Positions 1 through 8,619 of a stretch of DNA of 64,000 nt are shown piece after piece. The DNA comes from Sphingobacterium athyrii (GTDB lineage: Bacteria; Bacteroidota; Bacteroidia; Sphingobacteriales; Sphingobacteriaceae). The notes beneath the pieces are model-generated. The model was not told where the DNA came from. It did no database searches and saw only the letters and a program-made list of their open reading frames with translations. Numbering within the stretch: position 1 is the stretch's first letter; each line of letters begins with the position of its first letter. The DNA is taken from contig NZ_QCXX01000003.1 of NCBI RefSeq assembly GCF_003071065.1, positions 248,001 to 312,000 on the forward strand, in the 5' to 3' direction. The translations under genes were made by a program, and so were the position numbers.

Positions 1-254
1 CTAACAGCAAGGTCTGTCAAGAATTTTACAGTGTCGTATTTTAACACTTGATCTTTTGCCTTTCTCCCAATAACGCTTGGTTTTTCTCCGTCCTGCGTCA
101 GAAAGTTATGTGAATGAGGTGTTTGTCGGTTACAGGGCAAACCGCTATCAATAATTAAAACATTTCTTAATGCTCGTCCCAGAGCCATCGCTGCCGAAAG
201 GCCTGCATAGCTACCGCCAATTATGATTACGTCAAAATTTTTGTTATCTGTCAT
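1..254 (-). CDS. FAD/NAD(P)-dependent oxidoreductase, thioredoxin-reductase-like (5' part only)
   Basis: Only the first 84 codons lie in the window; the rest runs off the left edge. The N-terminus carries a Rossmann dinucleotide-binding motif (IIGGSYAGL, residues 11-19) followed by an acidic residue at the end of the second strand (IIDSG). This is the layout of small thioredoxin-reductase-like flavoproteins that move electrons between NAD(P)H, FAD and a substrate in the cytoplasm. No CxxC is visible in this part, so the dithiol or non-dithiol subtype cannot be decided. The gene lies 4 bp after a 45-codon ORF on the same strand and diverges from the SDR/TetR/efflux locus. A TetR-type palindrome lies upstream, so it may belong to the same regulon (inference). 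Confidence 0.8.
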   Translation of the reverse strand, partial: MTDNKNFDVIIIGGSYAGLSAAMALGRALRNVLIIDSGLPCNRQTPHSHNFLTQDGEKPSVIGRKAKDQVLKYDTVKFLTDLAV

Positions 255-258
255 TTCA

Positions 259-396
259 TTAAAATTTAAAATGATGTTTATCCTTTATTTCCAACGGTCT
301 GCTTAGGTCGTTGGTTTCAGGGGTCCCATCGCTTATCTGATCTTCGCGAAGATTAGCTATGATCTCCCTATTATTTTCTGGTCTGTCCGTCTCCAT
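259..396 (-). CDS. Small hydrophilic ORF (45 aa) preceding the oxidoreductase
   Basis: This ATG-to-TAA ORF ends 4 bp before the oxidoreductase start, an arrangement typical of translational coupling. The peptide is highly charged, rich in D, E, N, K and R, with no signal peptide or membrane segment. I do not recognise the family. It could be a real small protein, a leader peptide, or a chance ORF in a 5' untranslated region. Support is the tight spacing and the position directly downstream of the palindrome at 457-471. There is no independent evidence of coding. Confidence 0.4.
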   Translation of the reverse strand: METDRPENNREIIANLREDQISDGTPETNDLSRPLEIKDKHHFKF

Positions 397-456
397 ACTT
401 GTAATATTTATTGGTTGCTAAATGTTCAAAACCAATTCATCTATTGTTTATTTGTA

Positions 457-471
457 TTAAACAGTGTTCAA
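457..471. promoter_or_regulatory. TetR-type operator, copy 1
   Basis: TTAAACAGTGTTCAA is an interrupted palindrome (TTRAACAnTGTTYAA). The same element recurs at 633-647 and 2103-2117, around the TetR gene. This copy faces the leftward small ORF and oxidoreductase. Its symmetry, 15-bp length and repetition at each side of a tetR gene support an operator; binding by this TetR is inferred. Confidence 0.65.
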
Positions 472-624
472 ATATAGTGAAAATATATTTGTTTTAACAA
501 AATAGATAGATTGAATTTTTAAATAGCTCAGGCTGTAATACACAACTTTAAACTAAATAAATAACTGAATTACTTCAATATATGGTGTTTTGCCGCAGAT
601 ATCATAGTGAAGTGTAAAAAAAAA

Positions 625-655
625 TTGGATAATTGAACACTGTTTAATATATTTG
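625..655 (+). promoter_or_regulatory. Bacteroidota promoter with embedded TetR-type operator, copy 2
   Basis: TATATTTG at 648-655 matches the Bacteroidota -7 consensus TAnnTTTG. TTG at 625-627 lies 20 bp upstream as a -33 box. The palindrome TTGAACACTGTTTAA (633-647) fills the spacer, so a bound repressor would block polymerase. The start site would be about 25 bp before the SDR start codon at 686. This promoter should drive the SDR and tetR genes. Confidence 0.65.
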
Positions 656-685
656 CATCATAAAATTAATTTCAACATTTAAGAA

Positions 686-1447
686 ATGAAAAAAGCATTA
701 ATAACTGGAGCAAGCGGAGGCATAGGTTTGGAAATTGCCAGACGTCTTTCCCAACAGCATTACCAATTGACCTTAGTGGCAAGAAATGAACAGAAATTGA
801 AATCTGTTCAGGAGCAACTTGGGAGGGAAGCACATCAGATTCTTGTAGCAGACCTTACCATAAAAGAGGATATTGAGAAAGTCAGTAAGCACCTTACTGA
901 AAATAGTTATGATCTTCTTGTTAATAACGCAGGAAATGGTTCTTATGGAAGGTTTACAGAGATACCTATTGGAGAACAGTTAAATACCATGACACTGAAT
1001 ATGGAGGCATTGGTATCCTTGTCTTATGCATTTTTAAGTAAAGCAGTATCAGGAAATGCGCTGATCAATATTGGGTCACTACTGGCTCATTCATCTTTAC
1101 CTGGTGGAGCCGTGTATGCAGGAACAAAAAGCTTTGTTGCCAACTTTTCGGAGTCACTCTGGTATGAATATAAAAATAAAGGTATCTTTGTATCAGGCTT
1201 TAATCCCGGTGCTGCAGATTCTGATTTCCATTCGAACTCGGGCAGTGACACAAGTGCATTTCCAAGTTTTGTCGTATCTAGTGTTTCTGAAGTTGCCGAC
1301 GAATTTATGAAGGCATTGGCAGCAAGAAAAAAGCCAAGAGTAATACAAGGATTTAAAAACCGAATGATGCTATTTGGGTTTAGGTTTCTCAGCAGGAAAT
1401 CAACAATTAATATAATGGGTAAAATTAGTCCGGGGCTTAAGGCTTAA
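686..1447 (+). CDS. SDR-family NAD(P)-dependent oxidoreductase
   Basis: Classical short-chain dehydrogenase/reductase of 253 aa. It has the cofactor glycine motif TGASGGIG (residues 7-14), the structural NNAG (80-83), a catalytic Ser in the IGSLLAHS strand (131) and the YAGTK active site (Tyr144, Lys148). All catalytic residues are present. The substrate is unknown; the family reduces or oxidises carbonyls and alcohols in the cytoplasm. It is the first gene after an operator-containing promoter, is followed 25 bp later by tetR, and precedes an RND efflux set. It may therefore modify a toxic compound that the pump exports (inference). Confidence 0.9.
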   Translation: MKKALITGASGGIGLEIARRLSQQHYQLTLVARNEQKLKSVQEQLGREAHQILVADLTIKEDIEKVSKHLTENSYDLLVNNAGNGSYGRFTEIPIGEQLNTMTLNMEALVSLSYAFLSKAVSGNALINIGSLLAHSSLPGGAVYAGTKSFVANFSESLWYEYKNKGIFVSGFNPGAADSDFHSNSGSDTSAFPSFVVSSVSEVADEFMKALAARKKPRVIQGFKNRMMLFGFRFLSRKSTINIMGKISPGLKA

Positions 1448-1472
1448 ATTTTAAAGCCAAAAAAAAATTAAA

Positions 1473-2081
1473 ATGAGTATAGCAGAAAGAAAACAGGAAG
1501 AAAAACAGGAAATGCACCAGCGTATCTTAAATGCGGCACGCAAAATATTTCTTGAAAAAGGATATGAAAAGACCAGTATGCGCAATATTGCCAATGAGAT
1601 CAATTATAGTCCTGGCAGTCTCTATTTTCATTTTAAGGATAAAACCGAGATTTTTCAGGAGCTTCAAAAAGAAGGATTCACGTTGCTTCTAAACCAGTTG
1701 AAAGTGCTGAACAGCGTAGCAGATCCATTTGAACGACTTAAGGCATCGGGACGTGTGTTTATTCAATTTGCGCAGGAAAATAAGGATTACTACAACCTCA
1801 TGTTCATGGTGGAGGAGACCGTAAAAAATCCTGCTGAAACTAGGTTCACAATTGCGCAGGAAGCCATAAATCATATGTGTTCTATGATCCGCGATTGCCA
1901 ACAACAAGGTAAATTCATAGAGATGGATACAGACTATTTTACATTTATGGTGCTTTCCGCAATGCATGGAATTTGTGCCTTGTTTTGCAAGGACCGTACA
2001 ACAAGTTTTATAAACAAAACAAATGAAGAGCTGATGGAAAACGGCTACGCATGTTTTGTTGCTTTGCTCGAAAAGAGCTAG
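1473..2081 (+). CDS. TetR/AcrR-family transcriptional repressor
   Basis: 202 aa. The N-terminal helix-turn-helix spans about residues 15-60 and has the family hallmarks: a long first helix, KTSMRNIA, then SPGSLYFHF leading into the recognition helix and KDKTEIF. The C-terminal domain is divergent, as expected for ligand sensing. It lies 25 bp after the SDR gene and just before the TolC gene. Copies of a 15-bp palindrome occur upstream of the SDR gene, at the tetR-tolC junction and upstream of the leftward oxidoreductase. It most likely represses itself with the SDR, and separately the tolC-mfp-rnd genes, until an efflux substrate binds. Confidence 0.9.
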   Translation: MSIAERKQEEKQEMHQRILNAARKIFLEKGYEKTSMRNIANEINYSPGSLYFHFKDKTEIFQELQKEGFTLLLNQLKVLNSVADPFERLKASGRVFIQFAQENKDYYNLMFMVEETVKNPAETRFTIAQEAINHMCSMIRDCQQQGKFIEMDTDYFTFMVLSAMHGICALFCKDRTTSFINKTNEELMENGYACFVALLEKS

Positions 2082-2102
2082 GCACTTTTTTTTATTATTT
2101 TA

Positions 2103-2117
2103 TTGAACAGTGTTTAA
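2103..2117. promoter_or_regulatory. TetR-type operator, copy 3
   Basis: TTGAACAGTGTTTAA lies between the tetR stop and the efflux genes and is the third copy of the TTRAACAnTGTTYAA palindrome. It overlaps the GTG at 2110 that would give the longest tolC reading frame. The usable start is therefore probably further downstream. Confidence 0.6.
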
Positions 2118-2127
2118 ATTTATTACA

Positions 2128-3495
2128 GTGATTAAATTATATCAAAAACCTAAATTACTATGGTCGATTTTGTTGACCATGGTATTGATCACTGCCCATC
2201 AGAGCTGGGCGCAGGGTAGGCTTGACCTATACATAAAAGAGGGTCTGGAATCAAACCAGAGTATAAAACAGCAAAATTTTATGCTGGAGAAAAATGTTTA
2301 TGCGCTCTCGGAGGCGAAAAGTATGTTTCTACCAAATATTGCCTTTTCAACAACCTATACCAAAGCCGATGGCGGACGGACAATCGATATTCCTGTGGGC
2401 GATATGATGAACGGTGTGTACAGTACACTAAATCAGTTAACAGGAAGCAATTCGTTTCCGCAATTGCAAAACCAGCAGGTATTGATAAACCCTGATAATT
2501 TCTATGATGCAAAATTTCGCATAACCCAACCAATTCTGAATGCAGAGCTCAATTATAACAAAAAGATTAAGACAAAGCAGATCGGCCTCCAAAAAACGGA
2601 AGTGCTACTTTATAAAAGAGAATTGGTAAAAGAAATTAAAGTAGCCTATTATAATTATCTGAAAGCGACCAATGCTGTAAAGATCTACCAATCTTATTTA
2701 GCATTGGTGCGTGAAGGGGAGAGAGTCAACAGGAAGCTATTGGATAATGGTAAGATTAACCGGACAGCCTTGGTCCGAAGCCAAAATGAGGTTTCCAAAA
2801 TCGAGGCTTCGATCGTGACTGCTATAAAGACGCAAGAATCGGCCAGGTATTATTTTAATTTCCTTCTTAATCGCCCACAGACAGAAAGTATTTTAATAGA
2901 TGAAATAACCGCCTTGCCGGATCAGACCGCTCTAATAGGTGAAGATATCGGTAATCGCGAGGAGCTTTCCAAACTTAAAATCGCCAAGGGTATCAATGAA
3001 GACCTGACGGGACTTGCAAAATCATACCTCGTTCCAAAGGTGGGAGCCAGTTTGGACCTGGGTTCGCAGGCATTTGACTGGAAATTCAATAATAAGAGCC
3101 GCTATTACCTTCTTGGCGTTTCTTTAGAGTGGAACCTTTTCGGATTTGGGAGAAACAGCAGCCGCATGAAGCAGACCCTTGCCGAGCAGCAGGCAATTTC
3201 ATCCCAGACCAACTATGTGCAACAACAGCTTCTTACAGAGCTTAAAGTGCGTCAGGCCAGTATGGAGAGTGCTGTTGCTGAATTTCGGGCAGCCCAGAGC
3301 CAGTTAAAGACAAGCCAGACCTATTACAATGATATATCAAAACTATATAAGGAGGGGATGGCAATATATATTGAAGTGCTTGACGCCCAGAATCAATGGG
3401 TAGATGCCCAGCTGCAGGCCAATATCGCTCTATTCGATACATGGATAGCATTTACTGCCATTGAACGCGCCAACGCTAGTTTTAACATACAATAA
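2128..3495 (+). CDS. TolC-family outer-membrane efflux channel
   Basis: About 455 aa with an N-terminal signal peptide: a basic stretch (KLYQKPKLLW), a hydrophobic core, and likely cleavage after SWAQ. The body has the long alternating helical and polar segments of outer-membrane efflux proteins, with two repeated halves each ending in a coiled coil. The frame is open from GTG 2110, but that codon is inside the operator palindrome. I prefer GTG 2128, which keeps a normal n-region; ATG 2179 would leave almost no signal peptide. It would form the trimeric exit duct for the adjacent RND pump. A gap of 8 bp separates it from the adaptor gene. Confidence 0.85.
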   Translation: MIKLYQKPKLLWSILLTMVLITAHQSWAQGRLDLYIKEGLESNQSIKQQNFMLEKNVYALSEAKSMFLPNIAFSTTYTKADGGRTIDIPVGDMMNGVYSTLNQLTGSNSFPQLQNQQVLINPDNFYDAKFRITQPILNAELNYNKKIKTKQIGLQKTEVLLYKRELVKEIKVAYYNYLKATNAVKIYQSYLALVREGERVNRKLLDNGKINRTALVRSQNEVSKIEASIVTAIKTQESARYYFNFLLNRPQTESILIDEITALPDQTALIGEDIGNREELSKLKIAKGINEDLTGLAKSYLVPKVGASLDLGSQAFDWKFNNKSRYYLLGVSLEWNLFGFGRNSSRMKQTLAEQQAISSQTNYVQQQLLTELKVRQASMESAVAEFRAAQSQLKTSQTYYNDISKLYKEGMAIYIEVLDAQNQWVDAQLQANIALFDTWIAFTAIERANASFNIQ

Positions 3496-3503
3496 TTTTA
3501 AAA

Positions 3504-4550
3504 ATGAAAAGGATACAATTTACAGTAATTTCGGCAGCCCTATTGCTGTCATCGTGCAAAGAGCACCCCAAAAATACAAATCCGCTTGGCGAACCAGATA
3601 TCATTGCCGTAAAGGTATCCCCTGTGTCGTCCTTCCGTGTTCCTACCTCGGTACAGGTAAGCGGGTTGGTCAGTACAGAAGACCAGGCAAACTATTCTTT
3701 TAAAATAGGCGGTGTCATCAGCCGTATATTGGTCAATGAAGGAGACTTTTTCCGCAAAGGACAATTATTGGCAACGTTGAATACGACCGAAATTTCAGCC
3801 GGGCTTTCCCAGTCAAGCCTAGGTGTGGATAAAGCCCAACGCGACTATGACCGTGCAATGAACCTTTACAAAGACAGTGTCTTTACGTTGGAACAGCTGC
3901 AAAATACAAGAACTGCACTTGATGTCGCCAGAAAAGGAAAAGAAGCCGTGGCGTTCAACGAGCGCTATGCAAAGATCTATGCCGCCTCGGACGGCTTTGT
4001 CTCAAAGAAGGTCGCAAATGAAGGAGAAGTGATTGGGGGCGGAATGCCGGTGTTACTTACTAATACCATACAGCAGAATGCCAGCTATCTTCTCAAAGCA
4101 GGTGTAACAGACCGTGAATGGTCAAGTATAAAAGCAGGACAGGCTGCAAAAGTTACATTAGATGGTTTCCCTGATCAGCTATTCGAGGCGACGGTATACA
4201 GAAAATTGCAATCGGCAGACCGAGAAATAGGCTCTTTCCAGATAGAACTAAAATTGAAACTCCATAACGTTGCTCCTCCCGTAGGCATGTTTGGGAAGGC
4301 CGATATTGAGATAGATGAGGTGGAGAATGCAATCGTGATCCCCTATAATGCATTGGTCGAAGCGGACGGAAAAAAAGGATACGTATTCACTATTGTTGGC
4401 GCAGACAAGGTAAAAAAGATTCCTGTAAACATCATGAAGTTTGAAACGGATAAAGTGTATCTAAGTGACAAAATGGACGGGATAAACCAAATTGTCATTT
4501 CCAACAGCGCCTACCTGAACGAGCAATCCGTAGTCAAAATTATCAAGTAA
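3504..4550 (+). CDS. RND efflux periplasmic adaptor (membrane fusion protein), lipoprotein
   Basis: 348 aa. It has a lipoprotein signal peptide ending in LLSSC, so it is anchored by an acylated Cys21 and not a transmembrane helix. It then shows a biotinyl-lipoyl half-motif (GGVISRILVNEGDF), a helical hairpin of about 60 residues with coiled-coil character, the second lipoyl half (AASDGFVSKKVANEGE), and beta-barrel and membrane-proximal domains. This is the HlyD/AcrA adaptor layout. It links the inner-membrane pump to the TolC duct. It lies 8 bp after tolC and 12 bp before the pump gene, indicating one operon. Confidence 0.9.
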   Translation: MKRIQFTVISAALLLSSCKEHPKNTNPLGEPDIIAVKVSPVSSFRVPTSVQVSGLVSTEDQANYSFKIGGVISRILVNEGDFFRKGQLLATLNTTEISAGLSQSSLGVDKAQRDYDRAMNLYKDSVFTLEQLQNTRTALDVARKGKEAVAFNERYAKIYAASDGFVSKKVANEGEVIGGGMPVLLTNTIQQNASYLLKAGVTDREWSSIKAGQAAKVTLDGFPDQLFEATVYRKLQSADREIGSFQIELKLKLHNVAPPVGMFGKADIEIDEVENAIVIPYNALVEADGKKGYVFTIVGADKVKKIPVNIMKFETDKVYLSDKMDGINQIVISNSAYLNEQSVVKIIK

Positions 4551-4562
4551 ACCCACATCATA

Positions 4563-7500
4563 ATGAAAATAACAAATTTTGCCGTTAAGAACTATCAGTT
4601 CACCCTGATCATGTTCGTTCTTTTCGCCGTAGTGGGGTTGCTCACGCTGTTCACTATGCCGAGATCGGAGGATCCGACAACGCATCCGCCGCAATATGTG
4701 ATCACGGTCATTTACCCGGGAACCAGTCCAAAAGACATGGAAGAACAGGTGGTAAAACCGATTGAAAATAAAATATACGGGCTTGAAAATATAGAAAAGA
4801 TACTTACTTCTGTTGAAGATGGTGTTGCCGTAATACAGCCTAAATTCAAATATGGCGTCGATGTCGACAATAAATACCAGGAGATATCTACCGAAATAAA
4901 TGCGCTAAAGAACAGTGAACTCCCAAAAGATATCTATCTGATCAAAACGGAAAAAGTAGCATCCTCCGATGTAAAGATCATCCAAGTGGCTTTGGTTTCC
5001 AATGCTGCATCAGCTAAAGAACTTAGGGACAAAGCCGATCTGCTTAAAACAGCGCTGGAAAAGATTACCGACCTTAAGGAAGTTAAGTATACCGGAGTTC
5101 CTGAGCAGGAGATACGCATAGACATGCAGCTGGATAAGCTAGCCCAGCTAAGGATACCCTTAAATCTTGTTGTCGGGAGCTTGCAAAGCGAAGCTGCCGA
5201 TATCCCTGGGGGAAGCGTTAACCTCGATACCAAAGTTTTCAACGTGAAGACCAGCGGCAAATTCAAGAATGTCGAAGACGTCGCCAATACAGTTATATAT
5301 AACGCCAACGGGAAGATTATTTATTTAAAAGATGTCGCCGAAGTTAGCTATAAGGATGGTACCATCAACCATATTACCCGCCTTAATGGTCACCGCTGTG
5401 TGCTCGTGACAGCAGCCATGAAAGACAATGTCAATATTAGCAAGGTCAAGGAAGAGTATATCCCAGTGTTGGAAGCATTCCAGAAAGGACTTCCGGAAAA
5501 TATAAAAATGATCAAAAACTTTGACCAGGCGGACATGGTTGCCCAACGTTTGGGACACCTGGGATTTGATTTTGCGCTGGCGATCGTGCTGGTCGTTATC
5601 ACGTTGTTGCCACTGGGATTCAGGGCATCATTGATTGTTATGATCTCCATTCCGTTATCACTCGCCTTGGGTTTGATAGCGATGAACATGCTGGGCTATT
5701 CACTCAACCAATTAAGTATTGTTGGCCTGGTGGTGGCATTGGGGCTGCTGGTAGACGACAGTATTGTTGTCGTCGAAAATATAGAAAGATGGTTAAGAGA
5801 GGGGTATTCCATTAAGGATGCCGTGTTAAAAGGGACAAAGCAGATAGGTAATGCAGTTGTAGGATGTACGGCTACTTTGGTCATAGCGTTCCTGCCGCTT
5901 GCTTTTTTACCTGATGCGGCAGGCGAATTTCTCCGAAGCTTGCCGATGGCGGTAATGACAAGCGTATTGGCATCCATGCTGGTTGCGCTTACCTTGGTTC
6001 CATTTCTTGGCAGCCGTATATTAAAACCCCATGCACATAGCGGCGGTAATTACTTCCTGCAGAAGCTACAGCAGTTTTTGAGCTATTCTTACCGCAGTAT
6101 CATGCCAATCGCACTCAAATGGCCAAAAGTAACCGTAGGGATCTCAATCGCGCTTAGTGTTTTTGCATTTGCCCTCTTTCCATTGGCAGGATTCAAGCTT
6201 TTTCCAACATCAGAAAAGCCAATGTTCCTGATCAATATCAAACTGCCATTGCAGGCAAACATCCCTGAAAGCGACCGCGTCACCAAACTCGTGGAGCAGG
6301 AACTGAAGAGCCATAAGGAAATCGTGTATTATACCTCCAATGTCGGCAAAGGTAATCCGCAGATTTATTACAATGTACACCAGCAGGACATTAAGCCCGA
6401 TTTTGGACAAATATTTGTTCAATTGGGCGACGATACCGGCCCAAAAGTCAAACAAGAACTGATAAAGACCCTTAGAAAAAAATTCATTGATTTTCCCCAT
6501 GCAAGAATTGAAGTAAAGGATTTTGAACAGGGCACACCGATTGAGGCGAACATTGTTGTCAGAGTTTTCGGGGATAATCAGGACACCTTGCGATCCCTAT
6601 CTTTTAAGGTAGAGGAAATTTTAAGGAAGCACCCCGGTACCTTCTTTGTGAACAACGAGCTAAATTCGTACAAATCAGATGTCAAGGTTTCAATAGACAA
6701 GGAAAAAGCGCGTACCCTTGGTGTATTGACCAGTGATGTAGACATGGTTATCCGTATGGCAGTAGCCGGCGTAAATGTTGGTGACTACATCGACGACCGC
6801 GGCGATTCAAGGAATGTGATCATTACCCTACCACGAGAAAAGTTTTCAGATCTCAATGTGCTCAAAGGACTTTATGTCAACAATATCCAGGGAACACCGA
6901 TACAGGTTGACCAGATTGCTACAATAGGTTTTGAAACATCTCCGACGGCAATCAACCATTTTAACAAATCGAGGTTTGCCAAAGTGACATCATTGACTAA
7001 AGACCACGTGTATGCCAATGATATTTTAAAGGACATCGTTCCACAGCTTGACAGATTAAAGCTTCCGCCGGGGTACTATTATAAATTGTCGGGTGAGGCC
7101 GAGTCCGAAGGCGATGCCCTGGGAGGCAACTTTCTTTCGGTCATATTATTAAGTGGCTTCCTTTTTATTGGCGTGCTCCTTTTACAGTTTAAGAATTTCA
7201 AGGGGATTATTATCGTATTATCCATTATCCCGTTGGGTATATTGGGCGGTGTTATAGCGCTCCTTTTAACCGGCAATCCGATGTCCTTGGTTTCGATTAT
7301 CGGTTTTATCGGGTTGTCGGGAATACAGGTCAAGAATTCGTTGCTCCTCGTGGATTTTACAAACCAGCTTAGGGTTGAGGGCCACTCCTTGGATGAAGCT
7401 ATCCATATAGCGGGTGAGACACGGTTTTTACCTGTTGTGCTTACATCTATTACCGCTATCTGCGGATTGATACCTATTGCATTAAATCCCAATCCGCTTA

Positions 7501-7637
7501 TTGCCCCCTTGGCGATTGTACTTATTGGCGGGCTTATAAGTTCAACAATCCTATCAAGGATTGTAACACCTGTAATGTACAGGCTCATTCCACCACAGAT
7601 CGAAATTGAGGAAGATACAGAAGATAACGAAAAGTAA
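4563..7637 (+). CDS. RND-family efflux pump, inner-membrane permease (AcrB/MexB type)
   Basis: 1024 aa, the normal length for hydrophobe/amphiphile RND pumps. The first transmembrane helix is at about residues 13-30. A large periplasmic loop follows, then a helix bundle containing GLLVDDSIVVVENIERWL, the TM4 region with the paired Asp used for proton relay. A second periplasmic loop and the final bundle follow. An early PRSEDP sequence is typical of the group. It is the third structural gene after TolC and the adaptor. With the linked TetR, it is likely an inducible proton-driven exporter of small toxic compounds; the substrate cannot be read from sequence. Confidence 0.93.
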   Translation: MKITNFAVKNYQFTLIMFVLFAVVGLLTLFTMPRSEDPTTHPPQYVITVIYPGTSPKDMEEQVVKPIENKIYGLENIEKILTSVEDGVAVIQPKFKYGVDVDNKYQEISTEINALKNSELPKDIYLIKTEKVASSDVKIIQVALVSNAASAKELRDKADLLKTALEKITDLKEVKYTGVPEQEIRIDMQLDKLAQLRIPLNLVVGSLQSEAADIPGGSVNLDTKVFNVKTSGKFKNVEDVANTVIYNANGKIIYLKDVAEVSYKDGTINHITRLNGHRCVLVTAAMKDNVNISKVKEEYIPVLEAFQKGLPENIKMIKNFDQADMVAQRLGHLGFDFALAIVLVVITLLPLGFRASLIVMISIPLSLALGLIAMNMLGYSLNQLSIVGLVVALGLLVDDSIVVVENIERWLREGYSIKDAVLKGTKQIGNAVVGCTATLVIAFLPLAFLPDAAGEFLRSLPMAVMTSVLASMLVALTLVPFLGSRILKPHAHSGGNYFLQKLQQFLSYSYRSIMPIALKWPKVTVGISIALSVFAFALFPLAGFKLFPTSEKPMFLINIKLPLQANIPESDRVTKLVEQELKSHKEIVYYTSNVGKGNPQIYYNVHQQDIKPDFGQIFVQLGDDTGPKVKQELIKTLRKKFIDFPHARIEVKDFEQGTPIEANIVVRVFGDNQDTLRSLSFKVEEILRKHPGTFFVNNELNSYKSDVKVSIDKEKARTLGVLTSDVDMVIRMAVAGVNVGDYIDDRGDSRNVIITLPREKFSDLNVLKGLYVNNIQGTPIQVDQIATIGFETSPTAINHFNKSRFAKVTSLTKDHVYANDILKDIVPQLDRLKLPPGYYYKLSGEAESEGDALGGNFLSVILLSGFLFIGVLLLQFKNFKGIIIVLSIIPLGILGGVIALLLTGNPMSLVSIIGFIGLSGIQVKNSLLLVDFTNQLRVEGHSLDEAIHIAGETRFLPVVLTSITAICGLIPIALNPNPLIAPLAIVLIGGLISSTILSRIVTPVMYRLIPPQIEIEEDTEDNEK

Positions 7638-7666
7638 TGAATACACTTTTCAAAGGCAATGCAGGA

Positions 7667-7701
7667 GGCCAGTCTCTTATTTAGTTCATATGGGGCTGGC
7701 C
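7667..7701 (+). terminator. Possible weak terminator after the efflux operon
   Basis: A 6-bp inverted repeat (GGCCAG / CTGGCC) with a 23-nt loop begins 29 bp after the pump stop codon. There is no clear T-run directly after it, so the assignment is weak. Confidence 0.3.
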
Positions 7702-7813
7702 AAATGTTTCTATCGTACACTTTGTTTTTAGTTATACTAGCAATTCTTTGTCGTCAAAAAAATAAGCTGGTTATTATTACTCTATAAAAGTGCAGAAAAA
7801 TAAAGGCTGTTTC

Positions 7814-8070
7814 TTAATTAAATGATTTTCGAAATTCTGAGGGAGAAAATTTGGTTTTAGATTTGAATATCCTACTAAGTGATTGTAAATGCTCAAAACC
7901 TAATTCGTAAGCAATTTCACTGATCGACAGATCTGTTGTTGAAAGTTTTTCTTTGGCTTTTAAAATCAATTTGTCGTGAATGTGTTGCTGAGTGGTCTGT
8001 CCAGTCAATATTTTAAGTAATCCACTTAAATAATTAGGCAGTAAAGCAGAAGAGGATACATACAAAAAAC
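7814..8070 (-). pseudogene. AraC-family regulator, C-terminal DNA-binding fragment
   Basis: Only the last 80 or so residues of an AraC/XylS regulator remain. They cover the second helix-turn-helix, with LSISEIAYELGF and the closing FSPSEFRKS. The reading frame continues upstream to an ATG at 8107, but that part (hydrophobic, MSIHGLFLLP) does not resemble an AraC domain and looks like chance sequence. The fragment resembles the C-terminus of the intact AraC at 35800-36714, but the DNA differs too much for a recent copy. The missing sensor domain and first helix-turn-helix make it non-functional. Confidence 0.7.
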
Positions 8071-8297
8071 AAAATATTGGAAGGAGAAATAGTCCATGTA
8101 TGCTCACCTCTGAATTGATGGAATTTCGTAAAGATCTATTTGATGAATAAAAAGTAAAAAAGATCTGAAGGATATTCCATGTCGTATTTATACTCCGCTT
8201 TGGTGAAAAAGTATTCAGGGAGATATATTTGCGCTTTCGAGTAATCGGAAAATAATCAATATTGATTATTTCATTTATGTTTTGAATATTTGAAGTA

Positions 8298-8589
8298 GGA
8301 GCTAATCACTGGATAGACGGAGTACTTAAAAATCCTGGACCTCCACCTTCATATGTTGTTGTAGATGCAAAATATATACAAGCTGGTCCCAATACATTAG
8401 TTGATTGAACTAGACAAATATCTAATCAATGGATTAGCGATAGATCGGCAAATACGATTTCCAGACAAGCCTAATATTACGCAAACAGGTTACGGAAGGA
8501 TAACAGGAAAAGTAGATGCAAATCGAAAAACTGTAATTGGATATTTCAATTTCGACAGATATATCACTAGAGAAAATGCTGGCAAATAG
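8298..8589 (+). pseudogene. Remnant of a PoNe-like nuclease toxin C-terminal domain
   Basis: Translating across frames gives three consecutive toxin-like pieces. The first (8298 to the stop at 8408) contains SYVVVDAKYIQAG. The second, in another frame, contains TRQISNQWISDR. The third runs to TAG 8589 with KTVIGYFNFDRY. This order resembles the PD-(D/E)xK-fold PoNe DNase domains at the ends of polymorphic toxins. At least two frame changes separate the pieces, and no delivery domain (Rhs, PAAR, LXG) precedes them. The next gene, 30 bp downstream, is the matching immunity type. I infer a dead toxin tail left beside a living immunity gene. Confidence 0.55.
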
Positions 8590-8619
8590 CCTTAAAATCA
8601 AATAAGACAAGAAAAAAAT

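Noticed and set aside
7079-7720. 213-codon leftward frame opposite the RND gene
   Set aside because: It lies wholly against the strongly supported pump gene and has the serine/isoleucine bias of an antisense shadow.
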